A DNA stretch of 64,000 bases. It comes from Anastrepha obliqua (Eukaryota; Arthropoda; Insecta; Diptera; Tephritidae). Positions within the stretch are counted from its first letter, which is position 1. Each line of letters starts with the position of its first letter. The notes below the pieces were generated by a model that was not told the DNA's origin, made no database searches, and saw only the letters and a list, made by a program, of their open reading frames with translations. Location of the stretch: positions 30,850,001 to 30,914,000 of the forward strand of contig NC_072895.1 of NCBI RefSeq assembly GCF_027943255.1, written 5' to 3'. Below are positions 1 to 10,309 of the stretch, one piece after another. A program made the position numbers and the translations under genes.

Positions 1-222
1 ATTCGGCACATTAACGGCATAGAACCTTAATTATGCCTCAGCGTCATCGAAAATTTGGACCACCGGATGGAAGTGTGCAGCAATATGGACAATATTTTAT
101 TTTATACGTAATTGAAACACACCAGTATTATTATATTATAATAAAGAGAAATGACAATAATTTCTCACAAAAATTATATTTTATTCAAAATCAGCACCGG
201 CCCTTAAAACTTAACCACTTTT
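1..222 (+). mobile_element. 3' end of a DD41D-type Tc1/mariner element
   Basis: The first ~30 bases translate as IRHINGI and then read through a mutated stop. This matches the C-terminus (LRHINGI, stop) of the transposase in the element at 20892-22178. The following ~190 bases align with that element's 3' untranslated end, and the piece stops at a degenerate terminal repeat (aaccactttt) followed by TA. It is therefore the 3' tail of a second copy of that family, cut by the window edge. Part of it is open in another frame (33-302), which I do not regard as a gene. Confidence 0.8.
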
Positions 223-997
223 TACAAGCAGTAACACAGACCACAAATAGCATCTATATATTAAAAAAGAAGTTACATTTGCTTGGTAATCTTATAACTT
301 AAGAACCGCCAAACCGATTGACACAAAAAATGTAGAGTTCTTTTCTATCTTTGAGGAGGTGGTTTGTGTGAAGTTTGATTGAAATCGGTGCAGCCGTTCC
401 TGAGTTATGACATTTTATGTGAGTAATGGTGAGAAAAACAACAACAAATACACAGCCGCTTATGAGCGTTTCTGTTGTACTGTTGTGGTTGTAAGTGTAT
501 TATGTTAATATTAATTTTGGAAGAAAATATAATAAAAACTGGATCATTCAAGGAACTGGAAAAACATTTTTAAGTTTATTTATTTTAGCATAATTTATTT
601 AGCTTAAAAATTCAAATGGAAATTAAAGAATCAAAGTTTAATTACAAGTTTTTATCAGCTCTTTTACCTTACCTGTATATAGGTGACCACCACAATCAAA
701 TTTAAAAAAAGTACAGAAAAGGCTATTGTGACATCTTTAGAAAGTATGTTGAATGAAAAAAATCAACTAATTCAACTGTTTAAACATTTTACGAGTTCTA
801 TAAGGAAAACTTAATAGGAAACATTTCTTGCGATATAAAAAAAAACATTTTATGTATGGTGGTGCGAAGCCCACTGGGAAATGCTAGTAGTAAAATAAAA
901 AACAAATAGGACCCTTCAAAACGATGATATACAAGAATTGAAAAAAAGGTCTTAACCAAAATGTATGGTCAAAGAAAATAGCTTTACAAGAGCCTTA
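223..997. other. AT-rich stretch, no gene seen
   Basis: No supported coding region. Around 300-420 there is a non-simple stretch containing 'gaaatcggtgcagccg', which resembles the wording of dispersed insect repeat ends such as the one near 58130. I could not assign it to a family. Confidence 0.4.
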
Positions 998-1376
998 TGG
1001 AATGCGAACGGACTAAGTCAACATAGGTATACTGGAAGCTCAAAACTTCTTCAGACAAAACAGCATCGACATACCAATGATATCGGAAACACATTTTAGT
1101 GATAAAACGTTTGTGAGAATTCCAGGATATAAAATGGGAAACCATCTACAAGGAACGACAGTTAGTAACACTCATGGATAATTGACTGCTCCAGCTGCTT
1201 ACTGTCCACCAAAAATTTAAAATAAAATAAAACATTACGTCGACTACCTAAAGACACTCGGAAACAAATTTATAGTCGGATGCAATTTTGAAGGCAAAGA
1301 ACATGACTTGGGTTTCAAAACTGACCAATACTAAAGGAAGACATCTACTTGACGCCATCAGAGAATCAAACTGTGA
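998..1376 (+). pseudogene. Endonuclease remnant of a jockey-like non-LTR retrotransposon
   Basis: Reading through several frameshifts gives pieces typical of the apurinic-type endonuclease at the start of jockey-superfamily ORF2: a WNANGL start, then LKTFLRQNSIDIPMISETHF, PGYK, YCPPK, IKHYVDYLKTLGNKFIVGC(D/N)F and KGRHLLDAIRE. The ETHF and GDFN-type blocks correspond to active-site motifs, although here the second reads GCNF. The remnant is broken by stops and indels and ends where a minus-strand mariner begins. Family recognition is by motif only. No RT domain follows. Confidence 0.65.
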
Positions 1377-1384
1377 ATTTTTTA

Positions 1385-2225
1385 TGTTATGTTATGTTAC
1401 TTCACATGAGTGTGCCATACGAAGCTATAACTTTAATCCATCTTTCAGGCATCATACGGATTTTTCTGACGAAAAGTTGGAGTTCTTTTGACTTGATCCA
1501 TTCGTTGAGCCAGTTTGCGATGCTCTCGTAAAAAGGGAACAGCTCTCCAATAAGGGCTGACTGCATTGATCGGAACAGATGGTAATCTGAAAGTACAATG
1601 TCTGGGAAATATACGTCTAGCCTGGCTTTGTCATGCAGCAAAACCAGTTGGTCATGTCTATCGTCCCATTCCGACTGGTTTTCTTTGAGAGTTCGATTCA
1701 AACGCAGTAGTTGCAGTCGGTAAAGATCGCCAGTGATTGGTTCAGATGGCTTAAGGAGTTCATAGTAGATAACACCCTTCAGATCACACCAGATGTACAA
1801 CATAACCTTTGAATCATGAATATTTTTTTCGCTGTCGATGGACCTGGTTCACCTGGCAGGCTTCATTTTTATCGCCTGCGACGATGCGATACAGAAAACC
1901 TTTTCTTTTCTGCCGTTCAAAAAGCAGCTCATACGTAATCCCTCTCCTTCAATTGATGTGGCACCCTGTTACTTGCTTTCTGGACCATTCTTATAGCATG
2001 AAAATGTTTACCGACTGTTGATCTGTCAATTTTTTCGGTACCCCTTCGCGATCTTTATCACTCACGTCGAAATTGCCACTTTGGAAGCGTCGAAACCACT
2101 CTTTACTAGTTTTATTTTAAGCAACCTGACTATCGCAAATATTGATCAATATACGACACGTTTCATCAGCACTTTTCCCTAAAAGGTAATAATGAAGCAT
2201 ACACCTTTTTTACCCCAGGCATTTA
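1385..2225 (-). mobile_element. Degenerate mariner, internally deleted
   Basis: On the minus strand, 1803-1402 reads as a mariner C-terminal half: IWCDLKGVIYYELLKPSE, LLHDKARL (second catalytic D block), then directly VLSDYHLFRSM (third D block), then RMMPERWIKVIAS. About 25 residues that normally separate the two D blocks (the HPPYSPD region) are missing. Upstream, up to ~2225, frameshifted pieces include YYLLGKSADETCRILINIC and KEWFRRFQSGNFDV, the N-terminal helix-turn-helix part. It cannot encode an active transposase. The subfamily looks cecropia/mori-like, by motif only. Confidence 0.75.
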
Positions 2226-2324
2226 CAGTTTGTGTGCACAAAATAAAAAAAAAAAGGAATTGTCAAAAATACATGCGATTTGATCCTTCAAACTTAGGCA
2301 TTATTATACTGATATTTTTTTCGA

Positions 2325-2905
2325 CTCTTGCGAATTGGCGAAAAAAAATTAGCTGCGATCATGAAACGATTCTCAATCACCTTCATTCAATGGAATTTAG
2401 CGAAAAATTTGGAGTCGGGTGCTTCACGAGCTCAACGAAAATAAAAACAAAGAAAGTCGTCTTCAAATTACTTCTCAGCAACTCGCCCGCCATTGAGCGA
2501 CACGAGGTCATAAACAGTGGTTTTTGTACCGAATCGTCACGGGAGATGAGTGGTGGGTGGCTCCAGAAGATACGCCAAAGTCGAGAGTCAACCGGGTCTT
2601 CATCCAAAGAAGCTCCTGATATGTGTTTGGTGAGACTGGGAGGGCATGGTGCACTGAGAAATGCTCGAAAAGAATGCCACGGTCAACAAGGAGCTCTACA
2701 AGGAGCTCGAAAGACAGGTCCTTCAGCATTCGTCGTATTCTTTGGATCTTGCACCGACCGATTACCATCTTTTCCACTCCCTGTAAAACCGGGCGAGTTT
2801 TTGCGGAACGAGATCGACAAATTGGTCGAGAGGTGGGAAGAGGTTGTAAACAGCAAAGGCGAATATAGAATTGATTAACTTATAGATACGGTTATTGTTT
2901 AAATA
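2325..2905 (+). mobile_element. Second degenerate mariner, opposite orientation
   Basis: Plus-strand frames give CDHETILNHLHSMEF (second helix-turn-helix block), LYRIVTGDEWWV (first catalytic D block), then a compressed C-terminal half resembling VWWDWEGMVHWEMLEKNATVNKELY, DLAPTDYHLFHSL and VVNSKGEYI. A region that should carry the second D (HxDNAxPH) appears deleted. An open frame of 228 codons (2192-2878) runs across it but switches out of the transposase frame, so it is not a real product. It lies head-to-head with the minus-strand mariner at 1385-2225. Confidence 0.65.
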
Positions 2906-4868
2906 AAAGTCTTCACTACGAACTACTTCTTCAACCTAATAGATTAACAGAATTTTAACTTGGTACAATTTTCGGAAAGCAACGCGCGATTTACAGGAAA
3001 GCTGAAGCTCTTTGTCTGCAATAGGTAGCTGTTGGACTCCCCTGACTAGTTTTGATCCCACCCTCTATAGTTACTCGGTGAGCCTGAGGTGTTCGCGGCG
3101 GTATGTAGAAGAAACCAAGCTACTCGTAGCCATTTATTTGGACCTCACCTCGGGTGGTGTGCAGCTATGAGCAAAGTTTTGTTTGTGGCAATCGTGACTT
3201 GTGGAATATCTGGTTTATGGAATATGTGGCTGAAAAAATTGAAATTTGCCTAACACAAAGAAAACATCTTCGAGACATATTTACCACAAATATGTACACG
3301 TCTACTCCTTGTCTCCATTGAGTGAATTTGCCGCACAATTCTGAAAGCAGTTGAGGTAAAAGGTGTTTTTTTTTCATTTCTCATACTCTAACTTTTCGTA
3401 ACAAATTAAGTGAAAATGCCAAGCACTAATGCAATAAAATCAAAAGTCCTTTGTGCGTCCAAAGTATGTAAAGTAAAAAAGCAAAAAAAAAAAAACAAGT
3501 AAAAAAAAGTTTTCTAAAACTGTAGAAGATTATAATTACAGCTCAGTTTTGGGGGGGGGGCGCGTAGTATGAAGGGTATTTATGGCATTACTCCCAGCAG
3601 GCAGATGTAAGTGCAATTAAAAGAAAAATCCACAGAAATTTCACAGAAACTGTCCACCACAAACTCAAGAGTACCCGAGAGAGTTTCGAAGAAGGAAGGC
3701 AATCCAAGTGCAGTCAAGGAAGATGGCAATTTGTATACATATGTAGAGGTAAATCTCATTAAATTTTCCCAAGGTCCTGCTATTAGCAAAGTCAAACCAA
3801 TACCGACACGCCAAGCACGCGCAAGGACATGACAAACATATGGGCGTTTAGTTGCATGAAGGGCATGTGCAAGAAATGAGGGTTACAAATGATAAACAGC
3901 GCTGCTAAGTAATTTGCCACACGTATATACATACCTACACGTGTATGTAGTAGTGGTGACGTTAATAGCACTAAGGGTAATAGTGTTTAATGGTCGCTCG
4001 AGTAGAGCCGAACAGAGTTGAGCTGAGAGTTGATAAAGTGCGAAGGTAGGTGTGAAGCGCAGCGCTACGTTCAAGTGCGTCTGCCGTGAGTAGTGCTAAT
4101 GAGTGTAGAGTTTATTGTAATTGTTGTTGTAACTATTATTGTAGTTGTATGTGCTCATTTTCGACACCACTAATTTTTTAAGTAACCAAACGAAAGTAGC
4201 TGAGGCAGTTGAAGCTACGGAGGATGGTTGGTAGAAGTGAGAAGAATAGCCCATTGACATATACATACATACATACATAATAAATGCTCACACACACACA
4301 CATCGACAGTGCTCACATTCAGTTGAATAAAAGAAAACACTTCGCTTTCATTTGGTATTGAATTTGAAAAGGAAGCGGAAACGTTGCATGCCACGTTGTA
4401 AGTCAAAGTCAGCCCCTAGGTGATGCCAGTGCGGCGAGTCAAAGATTGCGGGTCGACTAAGCTACGTTGAGCCGGAAATACCAACGTCAACGTCGACCTA
4501 AACTTAAATATCCAATTGTGCCAACACACAACAAACATTGAAAGCGTTTGTCAAGTACCGTTATAACTTAGCAATTTTATAAACTGTTGCATTTTGTTGC
4601 CACTCTTTATGCTCATACAAATTTATGCGACGGGCGGCACGTTTAGTAGAGGCGCATTACGTGCCGGACCCCAATGAGGGTGCTTGTGAAAAATTCTTAA
4701 CTTCAAGATGATTAATTTCAATCAAATAAGAAAAAGTACGTTTTTTGTAAAATTTTTATTTATAGTAAATCTTTTTTTCTAAAATAAAAATCTTTGCTTG
4801 GGAGTTTTATAACAAAATTCAGCATAAGTGTGCAATTTTTGGAGAGTTAAACGGATAAAACGAAAGAT
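2906..4868. other. Non-coding stretch with simple repeats
   Basis: No supported gene. It holds a run of ten G at 3550-3559, A-rich tracts near 3475-3510, and a short CATA microsatellite at ~4260-4280. The segment 3000-3170 is less AT-rich and looks like an unclassified repeat remnant. Several 60-73 codon frames here show no recognisable domain. Confidence 0.4.
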
Positions 4869-6272
4869 CAGGCCAGTCTATAAGTTCGTGCGTATTTTAC
4901 CCATAATTTCACTTTTGTACGATTTTTGCATACAAAAAATTATTCGCGGAGTATAACGGAACTATTTATATTTTCTTTGATATATTGTGCATTTAACAAG
5001 TGATTTTAATCGCGGATAGAAGCACGTGTTGTTAGAAAATGAAAGCGAATCTTCGAACGCCTATAAGAGGCATATTTTGTATTTTTTGTGGTAAAAATTC
5101 AACAACTGCTGCTGCAGAAATAAACACTGTTCACGGAGAGGATGCCGTGAGTGTACGGACTGCGCAAAAGTGGTTTTCAAAATTCCGAAGTGGTAACTGC
5201 GACGTGGAGGATGCTCCGCGCGCTGGCCGTCCTGAAGTCTTTAACTCCGACACCTTGCTCGAACTCGTGGAAGCTGAGCCAAATTTCGCAGTCGATATGA
5301 TAGCTCAGAGGTAAAATTCATCGCATGGAACAGTTCACAGGCGCCTGGTTCAGTTGGGAAAGGTTTCAAAGCTGGGAAAATGGGTTCCGCGTAGACTCTC
5401 CGTCGCCAACCTTCAGCAGAGAGTGAATGTGTGTTCTCAGCTGCTGCAACGGCTTGAAAATGAAAGTTTTTTGAATCGTATCGTTACTGGTGACGAAAAA
5501 TGGGACCTTTACAATAATTCTGTTCGCAAACGCCAATGGTTAGATAAAGATGAAACACCAGAACCGACCCTCAGATATGGCCTTAACCCCAAAAAAATTC
5601 TCCTGTCTATTTGGGGGGATATGGCCGGTATTGTTAATTATGAACTTCTGGAACCAAACCAGGCCATAACTGCTGATTATTATTCCCATCAGCTATCAAA
5701 CCTGAATGAGGTACTTAACAAGAATCGACCGTTTTTAGTGAATAGACGCAAAGTTTTGTTTCACCACGACAACGCAAGACCTCATACCGCAAGGCAAACA
5801 GTAGGCAAGCTGAACGAGCTCGGATGGGAGCTAATGCCGCATCCACCAATCTCTCCGGATATTGTGATTATCACCTTTACGTGGCCTTCAATGGACATCA
5901 ATCACATATTAATAACAACAAGTACTCCTCAAAAGAAGCCTGGAAACACTGAAATGGGAAAACCTACCCCACCCGCCATATTTTCCAGATATTGCGCCGT
6001 CCGAATATCACCTGTTCCGATCGATGGCACATGGTCTAGCTGACCAGCAGTTCCATTCATATGAAGACATCAAAAAATGGCTTGATCCGTGGATAGCCTC
6101 AAAAGATGAACAGTTTCCCCGCGACGGTATACAATACCTACCAGAAAGATGGGAAAAAGTAGTAGCCAGCGGTGGGCAATACTTTCAATGACTCACTTGT
6201 GGCCATTTTTTCAGAATAAAGTTGTATTTTCATAAAAAAAACAGTGAGCACTTAGTTTCGCACCTAATAAAA
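4869..6272 (+). mobile_element. Chimeric mariner with duplicated third catalytic block
   Basis: A mariner transposase is readable from 5039: a helix-turn-helix region with TAQKWFSKFRSGNCDVEDAPRAGRP, a stop near 5313, then KLGKWVPRRL, RIVTGDEKW (first D), IWGDMAGIVNYELLEPNQ, VLFHHDNARPHTA (second D), and PHPPISPDI with a frame-shifted DYHLY (third D). It runs on to WKH, then begins again with WENLPHPPYFPDIAPSEYHLF and continues to a normal end (DEQFF, then VASGGQYFQ and a stop at ~6190). So the block around the third D occurs twice (about 5825-5950 and 5955-6080). The left end starts caggccagtctataagttcg, while the right end reads ttaggtgcgaaactaagtgc on the opposite strand. They do not match as terminal repeats. 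Confidence 0.8.
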
Positions 6273-6639
6273 AAGATGACATTTTATAATGATTTAAGGG
6301 GTTACATACGTCGAGCAGAGCCAAAAATGCGCCAAAAGAAAAACGGTTTTTAGAAGGTATTACAATAGAAAAGAAATAGAAAAAATTTTAAACATTATTT
6401 ACTAGTACTTAAAATTTATAAACAAAATTATTTTAATTTTTGTTTATAAGAATTATTTTATAAAAAATGACGTGACCCAAAGTACAATGAAAAAAAAAAT
6501 ACCAGTCTAACGGTAGTCTTCTAGACGCGATAGAAGTGAAACCTTCCGTAAAACAAACTGAGAGAGAATGAGACGAAAGCAGCATTAGGAGCGGGATAAT
6601 TATAGGTTCATTATAATATTGCTATAAAGTTCATATTTT

Positions 6640-7185
6640 ATTCATCCTCAATGTTTGCAATTTCAACAAATGATACGAGTGGCTTATGATAGCTAAAATA
6701 TGATACAAATGCTTTGGTTTCGATGTTGTCAACATATCTTTGAAATACCGCGTCAATTGTTGTTTTTGATCGTGTTGTCGATTAAGTGCGATTGTTACAC
6801 ATTTTTAAATTGAATGTTGTATTGAGAAAGTCAATTGAAGGAAACGCTGTGTCCAATGCAAAATTTACGCTAAAATCGCCACTTAAACTCATTGGAACTT
6901 TATCGTAATCTTTTCTAAGTATCCGCGATACTTCTGGTGTATACTTTATTAAATTTTCGTGAATGAATTCCGTGATGCTATTTATTGATTGATTCAGTGA
7001 AATATAAATTGCCACAATTAAAACTGTTTTTCCATTGCTCAATCTGGTTTCGCATGCACATATTTCTTCCACTTTAGAGAGCTGAACAGACAGTGATTCT
7101 AGTTGCTGCATTGAGATCTATCTGTGGAGTTACAATACGAGCACCGTCATTTTGATTGTGGTATATTGCAACACCGCCTGCAATT
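6640..7185 (-). pseudogene. Helentron-type apurinic-like endonuclease remnant
   Basis: Minus-strand reading gives AGGVAIYHNQNDGARIVTPQ, then after a frameshift VEEICACETRLSNGKTVLI, VAIYISLNQSINSITEFIHE, MSLSGDFSVNFALD, PSIDFLNTTFNLKMCNNRT, one stop, then TTIDAVFQRYVDNIETK, FVSYFSYHKPLVSF and a terminal stop. The GDF(S/N) box and the final SYHKP block are endonuclease signatures. The same arrangement is common in insect Helitron/Helentron proteins, where it follows a PIF1-like helicase. No helicase or Rep domain is visible nearby. The call rests on remembered family wording, without a search. Confidence 0.55.
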
Positions 7186-7239
7186 AAAAATGAAAATATT
7201 TACGAATATAAAAATACGGACGCAATACAGCACACGCGG

Positions 7240-7560
7240 TTGCTATTATGAGCGCCGTAACGCGTATATTACACAGGCGTACTAATATACACACAAACAT
7301 TCGTAGGACGCTTGGTCTAAGCAAGTATTAGGTGGTGTAGTATAGGTATACATAATGCCTTCTCGCTCACCGTGGCTCCGTAATACGCAGGCGCGCACAC
7401 ATACGTACTAGCATACGTATGACGCTTGAACTAAACACCAAAGCAAGTAATAGGCAGTGTAGTATACATACTACAATACTCACTATACTAGCTTGACTCA
7501 GCAGCACGCAGCCACACACATATACGTATATCAACATATAACGCTTCGCAGTGTCGCTTT
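7240..7560. repeat. Degenerate tandem repeat, unit ~120 bp
   Basis: At least two imperfect units share the order: acgcgtat or acgcaggcg, a string of ac/at dinucleotides, gacgcttg..ctaa, gcaagtaataggcagtgtag and a tatacata run. A third partial unit runs to about 7560. It sits inside the TTAA-flanked element next to the endonuclease remnant. Helentrons often carry such minisatellites near an end. Confidence 0.6.
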
Positions 7561-8103
7561 TTCGTTTCATCGAGTCTCAAATCACTCCCAACGATTCTAA
7601 AGAAGTTTTCACTTCAAAAAGTTGCTCCCCGTTCTGCATCATTTCTCTTTTAAATGTTGATGGATTTGTAAAACGTAAAAAAGTTCTTGTAAAATAATAA
7701 GTTGTAGTTGTAGTCTGTCGAGCCGGATTTTTGAATTTCGAAAAATTGTGCAAATGTTTATAAAATTTTTATAAGTCCAGCTCGGCAAACTATAGAGAAA
7801 ACACTTTTAAATATTAAAAAAAAGAACTGCATCAAAAAATACTTAAAACTGTGTGAGTTATCATGCAAACCGTGCCGAAAAAAGTAGTTTCGAGAAAAAC
7901 GAGTGGTAACGGCCAGCTGCCTCAAACGAAGCACAGCTTCCTGTGCGCATCAAACTCCCGTCGGACAATTACACTTTTTACCATAATTTTATATCTACGG
8001 GGAATTTTTACAATCGACTTCCATAGAAATATGCCGAAAACTATAAAGAATAATAATCTGTAAAAAAATCGATTTTTTGAAAATTCTGGACGGATGTAAC
8101 CCC

Positions 8104-10309
8104 TTAAATGAAAAACTATGCAGAAAGCTACGAATTTTAGCAAATTCAGTCAGAAAATTTTTAAATTCTTTGAATTAAAAAACTTTTCTATTAGTTTCTT
8201 AATTTGTATTTTATTTTAAGCAAAATAGTTTTCGGTGAAACGTTTATAACTTTAGCTGTATTTTCGTCGTCGCACTGTGATTGTGGCCTTGTCATTTATA
8301 TTAAAAAAATAATGAAATAATTATATTAAAAAAGTAATAATATTAAAAAAAGTACCAAAATTCTTTCTCGTGACAAAACGAAAGCGCGCCAGCACTTTGA
8401 GCAGTTTTGAATTTTTTTTTGTTGAATGCTCATTATTTTTCGTAAAAAGTAGTGCTTGTTGCCTAAACAAACCTCATAAATCCAGTTTTGAAATTTTTTA
8501 CAAAAATTAGTAAAAATCCGCAATTCGGTTTTCGATTTGAGTTTCGAGCAAGATTTTTGGTATACAGTTGTATGCCTTATGAAATTTTAATATAATAAAT
8601 CGCAAATTGTAAGTTGTTAAGCGATTTGGTTAATTTTTTATAATTTTTTCCCTCGACCGTGTCGCGCCTTTTCTCCATATAACAAATGCACAACAGCTGC
8701 TAACTTTTCACTTTTTGTGCAACATATTTTGAGTTATTCCCATAACAAATTAACAATTCAAAACAATTTTGCACCAACTCCCCTAAGTCACTTCTCAGCT
8801 GCGCCAGTGGATTCGTACCCGTACATATTTGCTGGCTTCATTCTTGACGTGTTTTACCGTCACTCTGTTTCGGTAGCGTTGGGTGCGAACATTAATCTTT
8901 ATTTCGTTGTCAATGTGTTAAATGGACAATATATCTTTCATAGTTTACAAGCTCTGCTGGCATTCGTGCGCAACCAGCCAGCTATTCCATTTCATGAGTA
9001 CCTCCTTTGTCTTCTTCTTCGTCTAGGTGCACTTTGGCAGGCCATTAAGAAGGCTCATGGCTAGTCCGGCCTGTCATCTAACTAGTTGCTTCCTTGCCTG
9101 CCTGCTTTTGGTGTTATTTTAAGTATATGTACACGTTCATATGTATGTATGTAAAAGTGCATATCTGTTTTGACAAATACTTTGGCAAGCTTGACCATTG
9201 ATTCGCCTATCGGTCGGCCAGTCTATGGCTGGTGTATGCGTTAACCTCTATTTGTGCGTAGGCCGTTGTGCGATACTTTAGCTTCGTACTTCATTAGTCT
9301 TCTTCTGTAAGTGTTTTTGTATTTATATGCACACACGTACATTTGTGTGTGCGAGTGTAAATAAAGAAATTTAAATAATGTACAGAGAAATAAAGGGTGG
9401 AGTGCGTAAAGCAGCGCAAATCGCACGAATTTTAGTTTTCCAAACGTGCAAACTTAGTATTTTATTTTTAAGGTCTAGGAATAAGGTTCCTTTATATGTA
9501 GGTGCACTGTGATGCGGTTCACATGTGAGAATGCGAGTGGAGCTGTGGTAGGCACCGTATTTTGATATTTAGACAAATTTTACTAGACTTTTATCATCGC
9601 CTAAAATTTGATACTGAAGTTGCTCGCGCAACTTTTTTTCAACTATTTTTTTTTTTAGTTTAGTACTTTGGGACTTTAAAGCCTTAGAAAAAATTAAAGT
9701 AATGAGGAAATGAAAAGCGGAAATGAACTTTGACTGCCGCACGGTGTTGCAATTAATTTGAGTGACAAGTATTATTTTTGTAGAAAACAAAACGCCCATA
9801 TTTTAATATTTTGCATATTTGTCCCCACACTCTGCCAGCTGCTGTGCGCCAAGCCTCAATGCACGAGTACTCGCATTTGCGCTGCTACTCGTCCATATTG
9901 GCGTGAAATCCGTGCAAATGTTGTGAAAATTTTATTAATTAAACTTTTAAGCGTAATTACGTTCGAACAGCAGAAGCGGTGCTACCGATAACAACAATTA
10001 CTCGAATGCAACGAAAAGTTTAATCAAAAATTGATGTCTGCCAATAACAGCGGCCGTAGAGCAAATTGCAGCCGTCGTTTTTTCTGATAAAATATAATAA
10101 AATTCTACATTGGAAATTTGTGCAAATTATAATTGCACGCAATGTGTGAAAATGAAGGAGAGTTAAGGCTGATTAAATATTATTTTTTTTTTGTGGGGGT
10201 TTTTTATATTTCATCACTCATATGTTTCGATGAGTTTTTGAAGTTTTCAGTTTGATATTTGTGTAAACTGTTACCAGTGTTGGAAAGTGTAACGTCGAGA
10301 CGGTGAAAG
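8104..10309. other. No gene recognised
   Basis: This is an AT-rich intergenic or intronic stretch. One open frame at 8717-9064 (115 codons, plus) is slightly less AT-biased than its surroundings (VDSYPYIFAGFILDVFYRHS). It has no domain I recognise, no clear start context and no splice evidence. Short CA/GT runs occur near 9330-9350. Nothing else is supported. Confidence 0.4.

Larger units (their letters stand above)
6298..8103. mobile_element. TTAA-flanked DNA transposon, non-autonomous
   Basis: The ends are inverted copies of GGGGTTACAT(A/C)CGTC, and both are immediately flanked by TTAA (6294-6297 and 8104-8107). That is the target duplication used by piggyBac-type elements. The ~1.8-kb interior has no piggyBac transposase. 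It carries a minus-strand endonuclease remnant (6640-7185) and a degenerate tandem array (7240-7560), so the element is either a non-autonomous carrier or has been invaded by a second element. The superfamily assignment is inferred from the TTAA and the ends alone. Confidence 0.65.

Noticed and set aside
2192..2878. 228-codon open frame
   Set aside because: It runs out of frame through most of a decayed mariner; the transposase motifs appear in other frames.
8717..9064. 115-codon frame as a small host gene
   Set aside because: No domain, no splice or promoter evidence, and codon use like its surroundings; kept only as a note.
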